Shown here one piece after another: positions 1 to 12,904 of a stretch of 64,000 bases of DNA (the stretch's first letter is position 1; every line of letters starts with the position of its first letter). The position numbers and the translations under genes were made by a program. The notes below the pieces were generated by a model that was given only the letters and a program-made list of their open reading frames with translations, was not told the DNA's origin and made no database searches. Origin of the DNA: Struthidea cinerea (lineage: Eukaryota; Chordata; Aves; Passeriformes; Corcoracidae); contig VZTI01003365.1 of assembly GCA_013397865.1 (NCBI GenBank), positions 248,001 to 312,000 on the forward strand, written 5' to 3'.

Positions 1-3000
1 AAAAGTGGAATTTTTCATCTTTTTAATGGCGAAGTAAATTGTGATAGGAAATCATTCAAAGTATAGAAAAATATGAAATATGACTGTATATATTTTGCTA
101 ATTGTAACAATTTTATCTTTTTAAATCCTGGGACATATTTTATGTTGAGTTTATGAATAAACATACATTTTTATTCATGTTATTATACATGTTGATTTAT
201 ATATGCTCACTTTTCCCATAATTTAATAGCTTTGCACGGAATACAGAAACACATGAAAATAAGTAAGTGTAGTGACAGGTTAGATGATAATTCCATATGG
301 CAATTTACATATGTGTACGAGTATTGTATAAATATCATATATGTTTTTACATATATATTGAGTACCTCAGTTATAATGCTAAGATTGGTAAGCACACATT
401 TTAGCATGTACCTTAAAGTTGCTTATATTATAGTTTCATGGAGGCTTCCTAGATATCTAAAGGCAGTGTCATGGATATTTCTGCAAATGTTTTGAATGTT
501 ACAGCCAAGACGTTGCAGAAAAATATCCAAATATATATTTATGAGATTACTTTTTAAAATTTATTAATTATATTGCAGTACCATCTAGTGGTCCCATTTT
601 GATATCAGGGTGCCATTACACCATGAGCCTTAGACACACATATTATATAAGCAAACCTTATCCTAAATGGTGCATAGTCTTAGCATGTGATTCTGTGAGA
701 AGGAGAGGTGGAAACCAAAAAATAGTAAACTGCTGTGAGAATCCAAAACAGTGTTATGTCTTTGGAATACTTTATGAAGTCTGGATTTTCACAACTTTCT
801 TGTCCTATTTTTCCTGTGCTTCTCATCTCTGTGAGGATTGGTAGTCGAGTGACACAAAGCCCTACTTTTGCAGCATTTCGTGGTCCACTTCGGTAAGGAA
901 AACACTTCTGTGTGCTGTAGTGCACCATTGGTAGCATTTCACCAGTTGTTTAAGGCACTGGGGGAAAAACTGTAGATTTTGCTTAAAATGAAAGATCAGA
1001 AGCTGAATTTATTTCTAGTCAGGCAGATGCTCAGAAGATCAGAGCTGCAGAATGCACATTTGCTATGACAGCTTCTCTGGGTGTTGCCTATGCCTCTCAT
1101 ATGCAGTACCTTTACTATGGCTGTATGAATCAGCTATGGACGAGGGCTGAAGGGGATTTACCATAGTTGAAAGTAGGGGAGTCTGCCAGAGCAACCACTC
1201 ATCTTTTGTGGAAGTACAAAAGCATGCGAAAATATGCTCTGCTTTTTAATTTTCACTGTCACGTGGTGTCAGCCTTGTGTTTCACTATTTATTCTTTTAG
1301 GGTACAGGTGCAATACTTTAACACCGTCCCTAGCAATTTTTTGTTCTAAATATGGATGCAGTGGCTAGAATATACTTTCCCTATGTCTACTTTTCCTCTA
1401 AATATAAGTATATAATTGATCTTCTAATTAGAATCTATCAAATAAACTCCATCTTGTGAAACAGGGGTCTACCAGAAATTCCAAGGCAGCACTAAACCCA
1501 TACATTTTCTGAGAAGTTTTGTATTACTTGGAATTTCTGAAGGAAACCATTCTGATCCTTATGTCACTAAAAATTATGCCAGTGTTAATCCAGTAGGAAA
1601 TAGAAATTCTGTATTGCCTTCAGCATCTTTTTTACATATGAATAAGCATTTATTGAATCTGGGAAAGCAATGTGAGCTGTGAAGTACTCTCCTTTTTTGA
1701 TTGTGTTTAATATTGAAACCCCATATGCCTGTCTCACCACTGCAGTGGTAGCAACGGGCTCGCAGGCCGTGCACTGAAAATGGCTGTGATGACTGATCAC
1801 CTCTTACAGTGGTTCATCACCTTATAGCACTCCATATTTGCAGTTGCCCTTCTGCTGGAGGCTCCCACTCCCATGGTCTGCCACTTGAACACTCATGATC
1901 TATCTCTGGGCTAAAATACACAGGTGTGTCTTAAGGCACTCTGAGCAGCCACATAAAATATGTTCTTACACAGACACAGCTTTGCGGTGAAGCAGGTGAG
2001 TAGCTCCTACAAAAGGCACTAATAGAAAGCTAAGGAGACAGTGATGTGCTTAAACTGTCACAAATATTTCAAAGTGAATGTCTGCCCTAGTCACAGAGTC
2101 ATGCTATGCTTTCTGCACTGCAGGAGAATTTACACTCACTAGATAAATTTCCTTAAACATTTAAACAGGTATTTCAAGAATCATGTTGCAATGTAACTAT
2201 TCAATACAAAACAGAAATTAATTTTTCCTCCTGTAAAACTACTAACTCAAAACTGTAGAATTATTTTAAATATTAGTAATTTTTTTCATGTCATTTTCTT
2301 CCTTTCTCATTCCAATGGAAAGAATGTTTCCAAAAGTGGGACTGAAAGGCAGGGATCTGTGGTGTATGGATAAGCGAATTAACTAATGTCAGCTTCAATA
2401 ACAGTGTAGGACTAGATGATGATTTTTCTTTAATTGTCCATAATAAACAGAAAAAAATGTTCTCTCTCATTGACTTCAGTGCTGTCACATTGCATTTGAC
2501 AGCACCCTCACAGCTGGTTTTATTTTGTTGATTCTGTATGCTCAGAATGAAGCACTAGCTATGAAAAATATTTGATGTCCTTTTCTAATAACCCATTAAA
2601 CTCAATGATTACCTCAGTGAATTTATCCCCAGAGGATAAGTTTACTCTAGTGTTGTTTTCAAAACTTACTTCAATGATAGTAATTTTAAGGGGCATCCTA
2701 TCTATTCCGTATGTAGGATGGTGCCACATCCCACTTATCAGACTACCACAAATACCTGTTTGTGTAGAAATTGGATTCCATACTTCGGGGTTAGGATTTG
2801 ATTGATTGAGTAACCTTATGAATTGAACTAAAGTGTGGTTTATTGTGGGTTTCACGCTAAAAGCCTGTTCTTCAGCAGGCCACAGTGTAACTCAGGCTAT
2901 TTTTCTTCCACCCAACAGCAGTTGGGTAATTCAGCAATAATGAGGTGATCAGTAATGTGCTGTGTCTAAGTATCTCACTGGTATCTTTAAACTGCCAATG

Positions 3001-6000
3001 AATCCTTTTATACAAAAACTGTTGTTTGCAATGCAGAGGGAGAATAAGATCAGAGTGCTCGAATCTCCTCTACAGATAATTTGAGATATACCTCGCTACT
3101 CAAATGGAAAAATAAAAGGGGTTAGATTTGTCAATCCTTTGACCATATCTTAAAAGTGAAGGGCTCTTCTTTCATAAGGGAGCCTCATAGAAGGGGCCCT
3201 TCTGTGACTTCCAATCAGATGCACAAAGCGATTCCTCTCTTTCTCTCTTTTTTTGGCAATTTTATACTTGTCACTCCTCTCTTTTCCTCCCTCAGCTTAT
3301 TAAAGCTGAACACTTTCTTTAATCTTGGCTTTGCTCACCTCTGACACATTCCTTTGATGCTTAGCACATCCAAAGGCATTCTAGCTTGATTTGGCTAAAC
3401 TGGCCAGGGGTGTTTTTATTTGGGAGGACAGGGAAAAACTGTGTTTGAGTGCATGTTCATTTATGTATTTCTCTTTAATCATCATTTACAAAATACACTA
3501 ATTGTTGTTGTTCTTGACTGCCCACTGTAACCAAATGCACTTAATTCACTGTGTCCTACTAATGCTCTTAAATAACAAGTACAAGACATTTGTCCTGCAG
3601 CTGCAATGATGGAGATTGATTTGCATTATTTGGAGAAGTTAAGCAGTTGGAACATATTTATCTTAAAGTTTGATTTAAAGACATCTTTTTTTCCTCATTG
3701 GAATGCCGATATGAAGTTTATGTAGGCGTATTTGTTCTTTCATACGCTGTGTATGACATCATAATATAAATTGTAACAAAACATTGTTAAATGTATTGCT
3801 GGTATCAGCTAAGTAAAATACCGGATAAAAACTACTCGCACAAGTATTCACATAAGAATTATGTAAAAATTGATACTGAGGGTTGTGCAAATATTATCTG
3901 TATTATCATCTACCCAGTTGCACTTAATCCTAGGTGTTCAAAGGGCCACATAAGAAACACTGACAAGGGCAATACTGAAAGAGATTCCTCCACTGGAAAA
4001 GCTTCTCCTTAAGCCTAGGGAACTAACCACTCGCTTTATTGAAAAACAGACATGTACATATATACATACATATGAGATCAGTGTTTTCCACTTCCTTTAA
4101 AGTATTTCAATCACAAAACTAGTTCCAACACAGCACAAGGATATACAACGTAGCGTAATTTGCATAGAATCAGAAATCTTTGGAGCTTCTCATCATGCAT
4201 TTCTCATGGTTAACAAACAATGATGAGGTTAAAAGCATGAGATGTTTCCTAAAACTACAACTGTTGGCTGTTTTGTTTGCCTTCCTGAATTCTGTGGTTT
4301 TAATTTTTAATAAAGGAAAAAGTCAGAAGCTCAGACAGCTGTTTGGAAGAAGCGGCTACAGGAGAGCTTAGTAACAACAGACTATGATACTATATAATCA
4401 TGGTTTTTTCTCTTCATTAGCATATACAACCTGCTACAGGAAGGAGAATATAATGATAATTGCCAGACTCTTGGGTTTTCACACTTGGAAATAGTGTAAA
4501 GTACAAATCTAAAGTAATAGGGATTCCTTCAAGAAATGTCTCTGTCTGCATAGTGAAAGCAGGAGGTTTTAGCAGACTGTGGAGACTTAATTTTGATGTT
4601 AAATTTCTGGCAAAACATCTCCAGTAGATAATAGCATTTATTCTCATTCTGGTCTCAAAGTGAAGATGAATGTAACACTCATTCTGTAACTTGCCATTAA
4701 AGGATGTTTGTCTGTGTCACAGCATGTAGCATTAATGATAGATTCTGCAGAGAAGAGTCGCTGCTGTATGAAAAGTCACTGAAGACTAAAGTTTATTGAA
4801 AAAGCTTACATGGAAAATTTCTTTGATTCCTGTACACATTCTGTTTAGCTTTAGGCAATATTTTCATTTTTTCACAAGCACAGTAATGTCTCTGTGAAAA
4901 AGAATTTATAAAAAATAATATCTTTTTTTATACTGATATCACTGTGTGCTATATAAGACAGTTCTCCTTTGTTTCCTTTCATAAAGAATCACGGTTTCAA
5001 AGTTGTTGAGTGTCAAGTACCATCTCATAGAGGCAGTGCAAATACTAGAAGAATATGTGGCAAACTGGTAATAAGTAGAGTGTTTTTTCACATGTAGCTT
5101 AGGTCTTTGGTAATCCTAAAACTAAGAATTATTTTCAAATAGTGAAATAATCTTCCTTCTCAGCAGGACATGTCCTGGTGTGCTGCTATCCTCCCATGCC
5201 CATATGACATGCCCCTTTCCCATGTGTAATTCTTCAGTCTCTCTTACTCCTTTTTACACTTCCCTGATGCAGGTGGTGCTGGGCTGAAACATTCTTTGGA
5301 GATCCCTACTTCTCTGCCTAGACTGCCAGCATAGCTCAGAGGAAATACCTGACTTCCAGACAGCTGAACTTAAATAAGCTGAATCCGACCCTAAGCGCTT
5401 ATCACCCACTGAATTCATGGTACTTAGGCACTAGCAGGATACCTTCCTTTAACTCTGAGCTCCTAATATATTTAAAAATCTGGTGGCATGGAGCCTAAAT
5501 TGCATTTAAATAGGAACTTGAGTGTTTGGTCTGTTCGTAATTTCTGAAAATGAGGTTTGAATTCGAACAAAAAATCCTTATCCTTCCTTGAAAGTCCTGC
5601 ATTTATTGATTTGTCTTCAAGAAAACAAGAAAGAATGGAAATGGTGGGGTTTTCATTTATGGACATACTGAAAAACTGCTTCTTGTTTTCAATTGGAGTT
5701 ACACAGTTTATTTTATTCTCCTCCTTCGCTGATTATAATTTTGTTTCAGAGTAAGGCAGTGATGCTGCACGTGAAATACATTAAAAACCTGCCTAACATG
5801 TCCATGAAACAATGGGAGTCAGTTTTGAAAACCTAATAGAAAACATCATACTGACATGGAAATTAATAATAAGCTTTCAGTACAGAACATGGAATAGTTG
5901 AATTTCAAAACCTGAAATCCTTAAAAAGGCAAATGAAGTAAAGTGCATGCTTCAAAGCAAAGAGCAATGTCAAGAATTTGTGGCTCTGTATTGATTGGTA

Positions 6001-7006
6001 CTATAGAAGACACTTATAACAGGAAAAATTGAAAGACTGCATGAAAAATTCAAAGCAAAAGATCTCATAGGAAGATTTCCAATACTGAGGAAGGGATATA
6101 TAGTCAGCCTACTGAAAAATTTAAGGCTAAATTTTTATTAATGGCTGTTTCTTTTCTGTAGTGTTTCCTTTGTGATGGGCTACATGGTACATGTTATATC
6201 AGGTAAAATGGAGAAAGAGGCAAACTTTTGAATATGTAAGTCCTTGAGCGGATAAATACTTTATTTTACTTTTTTAGAATTAAATATCAAACTGCAGAAA
6301 TGTGGAACTCCTGTATTTTTATACAAGGAAAGTCACATGGAACTATGTTAAGTATAAACTCCTTTGGGATTATTTACTTTATCATTAGAATGAAAAAGAA
6401 AAAAAAACTACAAACAGATAACCAAATGGCATATTCATGTGTTGTTGATATGTTTAGAAAAAACACCTATGAGTCCAGAGTGTCCTGTCTCTTTTTCTCC
6501 TCTATTAAGGTGGTGTTAAATTGCCCAAAGTAGAATTATAGAAACATGAAGATGGAAGACATCTGCTTATTATTATCTGTAATATTTCTTGGACGTAGAA
6601 ATGTATAATGATATTTAACCTTTCTTTAACACTTGGTTAACTAAGTAACTAAAATTAGTTTCTTAGAAACTAATACAATTAATTGTGTATCATTACTAAG
6701 TAACCTGTTTTTGCATGCATGCAGTCCTTCCTAGTATCCAACCAAAATGATTTTACTGGCTATCTTGGACTTTTCCTGAATAAGCAGGACAAACATTCCC
6801 TTTATTATGCCGTCTATATGTTAAAAGATATTTATCTTGCTGATTCTTCCTTTTTCTTCTCTTCTGTTGGCAATCAATTTTCTTATCTTCTGTTGATATT
6901 TTTCTTTCACGTTTTCTTATTGCTCATATTTTCTATGTCTTTTATTCTTATTGTAGTCCTCTGGATTCTTCCCATATACTCTGCAGTCCTTTTAGTATGA
7001 AATATT
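1..7006. other. Unique AT-rich noncoding DNA
   Basis: No gene, RNA or transposon is recognised. Open frames here are all under 100 codons, overlap on both strands and show no domain. A slightly GC-richer patch lies at about 5160-5460 and contains a 14-bp perfect palindrome at 5164-5177. Short runs of TATACATA type occur near 4055-4075. Old, decayed repeats cannot be excluded by eye. Confidence 0.6.
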
Positions 7007-7020
7007 AAAAAAAAAAAAAA
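7007..7020. repeat. Poly(A) run of 14
   Basis: A clean run of 14 A follows a pyrimidine-rich stretch. It could be the tail of an old retroposed sequence on the plus strand, but no AATAAA signal at the expected distance and no recognisable retrocopy precede it, so simple low complexity is as likely. Confidence 0.5.
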
Positions 7021-7139
7021 GTCTATTTCAGTGAAGACTTCACCAGCACCAAGTAAAGCTGACCTATAGGACCTTTAGTATTTTATTATAAAACTGCCAT
7101 TCAGTGTTACTGAATGAGATTTTTCAGGGTTTCGCCCAA

Positions 7140-7800
7140 TGCTACAGTGTTGGTTTTCATTTCTGAGTCACTATTACAATCTCCTGCAGTTCTCTTTGCC
7201 ATATTTTCCACCTTTCCAAATATTACTTACTCTCATTCTGTCTGATTTCTCCTGCCTACAGGAAGCACTTTTCTCTTTCCTTTATTTAATTCACCTTGCT
7301 ATTCTTCAACTTGCTGAGATTATTTGGATTGCAAATCTGCCCTCTGCAGCATTTGCTATCCTTTTTCTGCACAATATAAAGAGTGTTAGATTCTATTACC
7401 CAAATCACTAATGAAAATACTAATTGAGTTGAATATGGAGTAGACACCCACCTTCCCCTTCAAACCTTTTCTCAGTTTAACACCCAAACACTGGTGAAGA
7501 GTTTTTTGTGAACAGTTTTTAAATCAGCTGTGGAAGTTGTTCTGGTGATTTACATGCACTATGCACTTTCTTGGTATATAAGGGGCATCACACAGCCCAA
7601 TGTCATAAACTGGAATAAATTATGTCCTTTCTAGTGTTCTGCCTATCCAAAACCACCACAGCCAGCTCATCACAGAAGGACAGTATGAATTGCTCTCGAA
7701 AACTCATATGCATTTTACTATTTCATAGGTGCGCAGGGATTGATGGATTAACAATTTTGTTACAGAACCTCAGGATCAATTACCAATTCACTTTTGTAAA
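7140..7800 (-). repeat. Possible ancient L3/CR1-like LINE remnant
   Basis: Short patches resemble the reverse complement of the deeply diverged amniote L3/CR1 ORF2: a block near 7402-7445 (an 'AATCACTAATGAAAATA'-like string) and a block near 7668-7730 (an 'AGCTCATCACAGAAGGA'-like string). The spacing is loosely in the order expected for a minus-strand copy. The match is from memory, patchy and without an end, so this is only a suggestion. Confidence 0.22.
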
Positions 7801-9118
7801 ACTGTAAAAACAATGGCTGTCTTTCTGATACTCTGCAGTTGCTCTATCAAGTTTTTCTTTTTTTTAATTAGTTCTGCTTTTTTTTCCTTTTCTTTTTTTT
7901 TTATTTAGTCAGAAACTTCAGGTGAGATCATGTCCCTGTTGAAGTCAATACATGGGGATTTGTTTTATTCTATTTACTACAATGAGGCCAGGAACTGACA
8001 TAGACTCTTCAAGGGCTTCTCAAAGTGTCAAGTTTCATCCCTAAAAAGCATGCAGATGTCTTGAGAATTCTGCACATCAAAAACAATTTCATAATAGAAG
8101 AGTTTAGTTTCATTGATATGGAAATCATGTTATGGAGCATGCATCGTGAAAGCATTCAGTGTCTAAACTGACACCATGTAAGGCATGCATAGATAATTTC
8201 CATCCTCACCAAAATGTTGTTAATTTAGATTTAGTGAAAAAGATGTACTTATCATCACAGAACACAGATAGACATACGAGTAATAGTATGAGTTCTGTTT
8301 TGGTTTTTTGCTTTCATATTTCAATGCAATTGGAATATAAAAGATGTGCAAATCTTAGGGGGTCTGAATATGTACATGAAGAAGTAAACATTTATTAATC
8401 TATTAAATATCATCTGCTCACCGAATAAGCCAGTTATTTAATTGCAGAACAGGAACATGACTTTGTAGTTCAAATCACTTTACTGAACCTTGGGAGATTT
8501 AAGTCCACTTTTCAGCTCTGACTCAGATTTCTTGCAAATCGCAGCTTTTACCTCAGCTTTTGCTGTCAGTTCTTGCTTACTGTAAAACAAAGATGCTTGC
8601 AGCTGCCTGCATGAGAAGGACATCACCACAGTGAGGTTAAATTAGTATTCCTCAAGTGCCTCACAGTACTAGTGGAGACACCCCACCCTGCTGGTTCACC
8701 ATGTCTAGTCCTGTTTGCGTTGTGGAATTACTTGAAGCCTTGATCATAGAAACAGGTCCCATTAAGTTTTCTCATGTATGAATTTTTCCCTTCCTCAGTA
8801 CATCTTCAGCCTACTGCTCATGAAACAACTAGCCAACAATATAGTTAATATTTCTGGCGCTAATGTTTGTGATGACTTTGATTATCATACTTGTATACTC
8901 AAATTATTTATTGAACTTTATGGGAAAAAATCTTTATTTTAGAAACTGTTCACTGAATGACTGACAGTATAGTCCAAAAAATATTTTTGGTTTTACTGAT
9001 TTGATTATTATAATTGGATTAGGTGAGTCTATTTGGCATATTGGGTTTACAAGCATGAGAGTCATGAAACAATATTGGCAGTAACTGTGTGGCAGGGTCT
9101 TTGTAATGGTCTTTAATC

Positions 9119-9153
9119 TTTTGCCTGGGAAACTTTTGCCTGGGCAAAAGTTT
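9119..9153. repeat. 11-bp perfect hairpin with overlapping direct repeat
   Basis: AAACTTTTGCC at 9130-9140 is the exact reverse complement of 9143-9153, leaving a 2-base centre. The string TTTTGCCTGGG also occurs twice as a direct repeat, at 9119-9129 and 9134-9144. This can form a short cruciform. It is probably a local slippage product; no function is implied. Confidence 0.8.
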
Positions 9154-11300
9154 TGGGTGATCAGATATGGAAAACAGATGCAGAGAACAGACCAACATTT
9201 CAGTCTGTTTTGCATTAAGTACATGCAGGCGTAACAGCACCTTTTTTTCTTGTTACACTCGTGTTTGATGTTATAGAAGTGATATGAACAATATTTTTCT
9301 GGAAACAGTATACTTACCCACTTAAGTAAAGATAAAAGCTGGTGTACAATGCAGTCTGCTGGGTTAAATGAATCTTTATATCTGTGTTTCATTTCTTTTT
9401 TTGTGGCACAGAGGAAATGGGAAAAAGGAGGATGATAAACTGAACAAGATTCTTTTAGAATTTCAGTGACAATTGCATAAAGGTATTAAATTATATTTAC
9501 TTTAGGGATTATGCAAGCTAAACATTTGTACAATATTCTAAGTTCCTAAAACAAGTATTCTGTCTTAAATCATGAAGATCAACAGCAATCAATTTAAATG
9601 AATACTGATTCACTGAAAGTTTTTGTTTGTCATTTTTTAAGGTGTCGTATTTTTCTATGGAAAAGGTGATTTTCCCTGATAAATGCTATGGAAAATCATT
9701 TTGAGTAAAGAAAGTTTAGCAGTCATTTCTATGGTGTGAAGTGAAGTACAGCTGATTTTTTTTAATAAGAATCTCAGGGGGAAAAAATCTGAGTTATGTT
9801 TAGGCATAACTTTGTATTTTGAAGTATTGGAAATAAATTTGTAAAAAACAGACACAGGAATCGCATCATCTGTAGCTGAACCATAGCAGTAACTGAAGGC
9901 AGAGGTATGAACAATCATTTTTAGAATAAAGAAGAAGTGGGGTATCATCAGAAAAAGAATTTAGATATGCAAAATATGTTTAAATCCTTCTGGGCATCTA
10001 CCTTAATACAGAGGCCAGTGCCCCTCTATAAAAATATGATGGGACCTTTAGCAATCACAAACACTTAAGCATTAGACAATTCATCAGAACGATCAGTAGA
10101 GGGAAATCGATCAGAAAATTGATTATTTTTCAGCCTAGTGTGGCCTCCACCTACAGCTACTCCTCCAGGAGACTTGAGGGTTTTCCATGGGAAAAAAAAC
10201 ATAGAGAGTAATTTCATTTCAGTGGTGCAAATATTATAGACAGAAAGCTGGGAATTTTGCTGTAATGTTTTCCAACTACAATTCTGCTTATTTCCCTTTT
10301 TGCTTATTTTTTAAATTAAAATATTATTTGATAATCATGAAGCAGATAGGATACAAAAAATAGGAAACAAAGAGAGAATTTCCGCAAGGGATGAACTGGC
10401 CAATGTATTCTAACAAGATTTGTGCTAACCTTTTCTCCAGCAGAATATTCAGCACTGGTTAAGCAAAAATGAATAAAATAAGGTGACAGAAATACTTGAG
10501 TATATCAAGACCTTCAGGCTTGCCAAAGTTAAGAGTCTAGGTAGAATTGCAGAACAATCTCACAGTCTCTGTATTTTGCAAAGTTGCTGATAGGACAAGT
10601 TGGCCCTGATGATAAATATCTCTAAATTACCTGTTACCACTTATGAAGTAGATCTATCATGTGATTAGTTCTTTGAAATCATCAATTCAACACTGAAAAA
10701 GCAATGTTAAAACTTGCTAGGAAAGGAACAGAGCACCAGGCAAGTAATGTCACACTACTGCCTTAAACCACAGCAAACTCCAGTTTTACCTAATGCTGTG
10801 AGTTCTGTTCATTTGTAACAGAAACAATGTATGAAATTAAGAAGGAATGGGGTTGTTAGATTGGTTTCATGATGGATGAATGACTGTCACAGCTTCTTGG
10901 AGTAAGGAATATTTTCCTGGAGTATCCTTTTTACACTTACAATGTCAGGGCTATAATTTCAGCTTAGGCTATGGTTCCCATTTGTTTTGATTTTCAGGAA
11001 CTAGGATGTGTTTTGATTTGTTGCTTGTAAATACTGTCCTCTTAAAATAGCAATAAAAAAATCCATCATAAAAAAATTGAGAGATAAAGACAACTGGACC
11101 AAATTATTTAGGAATTTTCTAGCAATTGGATTTTTGTTTTTAGCTGATGAATCACACTGATTGCCTACCCTCCCTCTCCTCTTCTGCTCCAGTAAAGCAG
11201 AGAGGAAGACAGTGGTGATAATCCTTCTGGACTGAAATATTTTGCACTTGTTTGGTAGGTGATAAATGCTTCATTCCAAGGGGATTAGCACAGTGAAGCT

Positions 11301-11340
11301 TCACTAAAGGAGTGAGCATTTCACTAAAGGAGTTAGCATG
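11301..11340. repeat. 20-bp tandem duplication
   Basis: Two adjacent 20-bp units beginning TCACTAAAGGAGT, at 11301-11320 and 11321-11340, differ only at the 14th and last bases. This is a simple replication-slippage duplication. Confidence 0.85.
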
Positions 11341-12467
11341 CACGCTAAACAATTCAGAGCCTTGTTGAATCAACAGTAATAATACTTTTTCTGTAGGAAC
11401 AGCTAGTACAGGAGCAACAAGCACATGAAGTTAATTTTTTTTTTTAATTTTATTATTGTCGTGCAGCTACTCTGTTGTGAACTTGTTTAATTGTGGGGAT
11501 TTTTCTTTCACTAGTTCACACAAACCTTTTCAGTTAAATCTTAACGGAGTTAGTAACAAGTATTGCATTTTCTCAGGAAAGGAAGGCGATTTTACGCAAC
11601 TTAATGTTTTAAGCCAGATGAAGCATTGGTAATGATCAGCATTACAGCCACCATAAAATGTTAATAAATGCATATCCTAATAAATGCAAAGGATATAATA
11701 TTCCAAGTGAAACATATCTATTTTTTGTGGATTCCTATCATTTCTTTAAACATTACAGTTTCATTAAAATCTGTCATTGAAAGAACATCCTTTATTTTCA
11801 AGAAAGGCAACTGTAAAAGCATTCTGCATTTCTTACCCAAATCTATGCACATTCAAAAATACTGTTGAGAGCATTCAGATTTTTTCTTACCTTAATGAAA
11901 ATAATGTAATAAGTACTGCATGCACAAAATGAGAAACTGATTTGATGATTATAAGCTGTTTAAACTCCCTTCTTCCAGATATGTCAAATTTATGCTTAAA
12001 AAATTCTGTTGCTTGGAATTTCTTCAGTCTACATAGAATAACAAGGCAAATAACCTTAACTAACATTGAATCCAAACAATATGTCATTTAAAGTATGATA
12101 TTAAAAGAGTTAAGTGAAATTGTTTTCTGATTTCTTGATTTTTAAGCACAGAATGTAATCACAATTCTTATGAACAATGGTAATTTATGGACTTCTATAT
12201 TTTACTTTGTTTTTTCCTGTTCTGTCATGTACTATCCATAGTTATGTCCTAATGCACAGTCAGAAGGCTGCAATGGAACACCAGGAAAAAAAAAGAACCC
12301 ATTAACCCATCTAATGCTAGATATTTCTACTACCAGATGGTATCACGTGAATGATTTTAAATTGTGAGCATTATGCTAGAGCTGAGTGCTCTATCTGTGA
12401 CAGATTAGCTCCCCCAGTTGGAAATACTGCTTTCAGTCCATTCCCTACTAGAGACTGAATGCATTAC

Positions 12468-12659
12468 CTTTAAAAGAGCTGTGCCTTGAGCACAATTAAG
12501 TTTACTTCAGAGAACCGTTGTAAGATCGCGTCCAGTGAGTTGATGTCAACAGATTGAGCCATGCTTGTCTCACTTGAAGATTGCTTGTCTTGGTAGTCGT
12601 TGTACAGGTTATTGCCATTCATGATCTCAGTATTGAAAGTGTTGGGGAAAGGGGGAATT
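12468..12659 (-). other. Exon-like open frame, unidentified
   Basis: On the minus strand this interval is preceded by a TTTTAG acceptor-like site (AG at 12660-12661) and followed by a donor-like AAAG|GTAATG (12462-12468). The frame stays open from upstream and ends at TAA (12470-12472), two bases before the donor. An internal ATG (minus strand, near 12620) is followed by an Asn/Ser/Gln-rich peptide containing SLDAILQRF. Several CpGs (near 12513, 12527, 12529 and 12598) survive in DNA that is otherwise CpG-poor, which could reflect constraint. The whole open frame runs 12470-12904 (144 codons). I recognise no protein family. A stop just before a donor is unusual for an internal coding exon, so it could be a terminal exon, a noncoding-RNA exon or chance. 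Confidence 0.2.
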
Positions 12660-12904
12660 CTAAAATACAATTTGCACAATTGTATTTTATTTACCTTCCT
12701 TTTAAAATGTGGTTTTTGCAGCTCTGCCTTCAACGGCATAGGATTGCAGGCTAAGAAAATGGAGCCACCTTGCTGATATGTGATGTAGTAGAGAAGATGA
12801 AAGAATGATTGGCCAGAGTGATAGAGAGCATCAGTTTGGATGTGAATTGATTGCTGGGAGTCTTGATATATTTTCCCTTCAATATTGAGATACCTTCCCT
12901 TCAC

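Larger units (their letters stand above)
7801..12467. other. Unique AT-rich noncoding DNA
   Basis: Nothing gene-like is seen. It includes a T-rich stretch at about 7850-7905, a direct repeat plus hairpin at 9119-9153, and a 20-bp tandem duplication at 11301-11340. The longest open frame (minus strand, 8934-9392, 152 codons) has no domain, is rich in Cys, Lys and Tyr as AT-rich noise tends to be, and contains the hairpin as a repeated short motif. Confidence 0.55.

Noticed and set aside
8934..9392. 152-codon minus-strand frame
   Set aside because: No domain, biased AT-rich composition and an internal slippage repeat; treated as chance.
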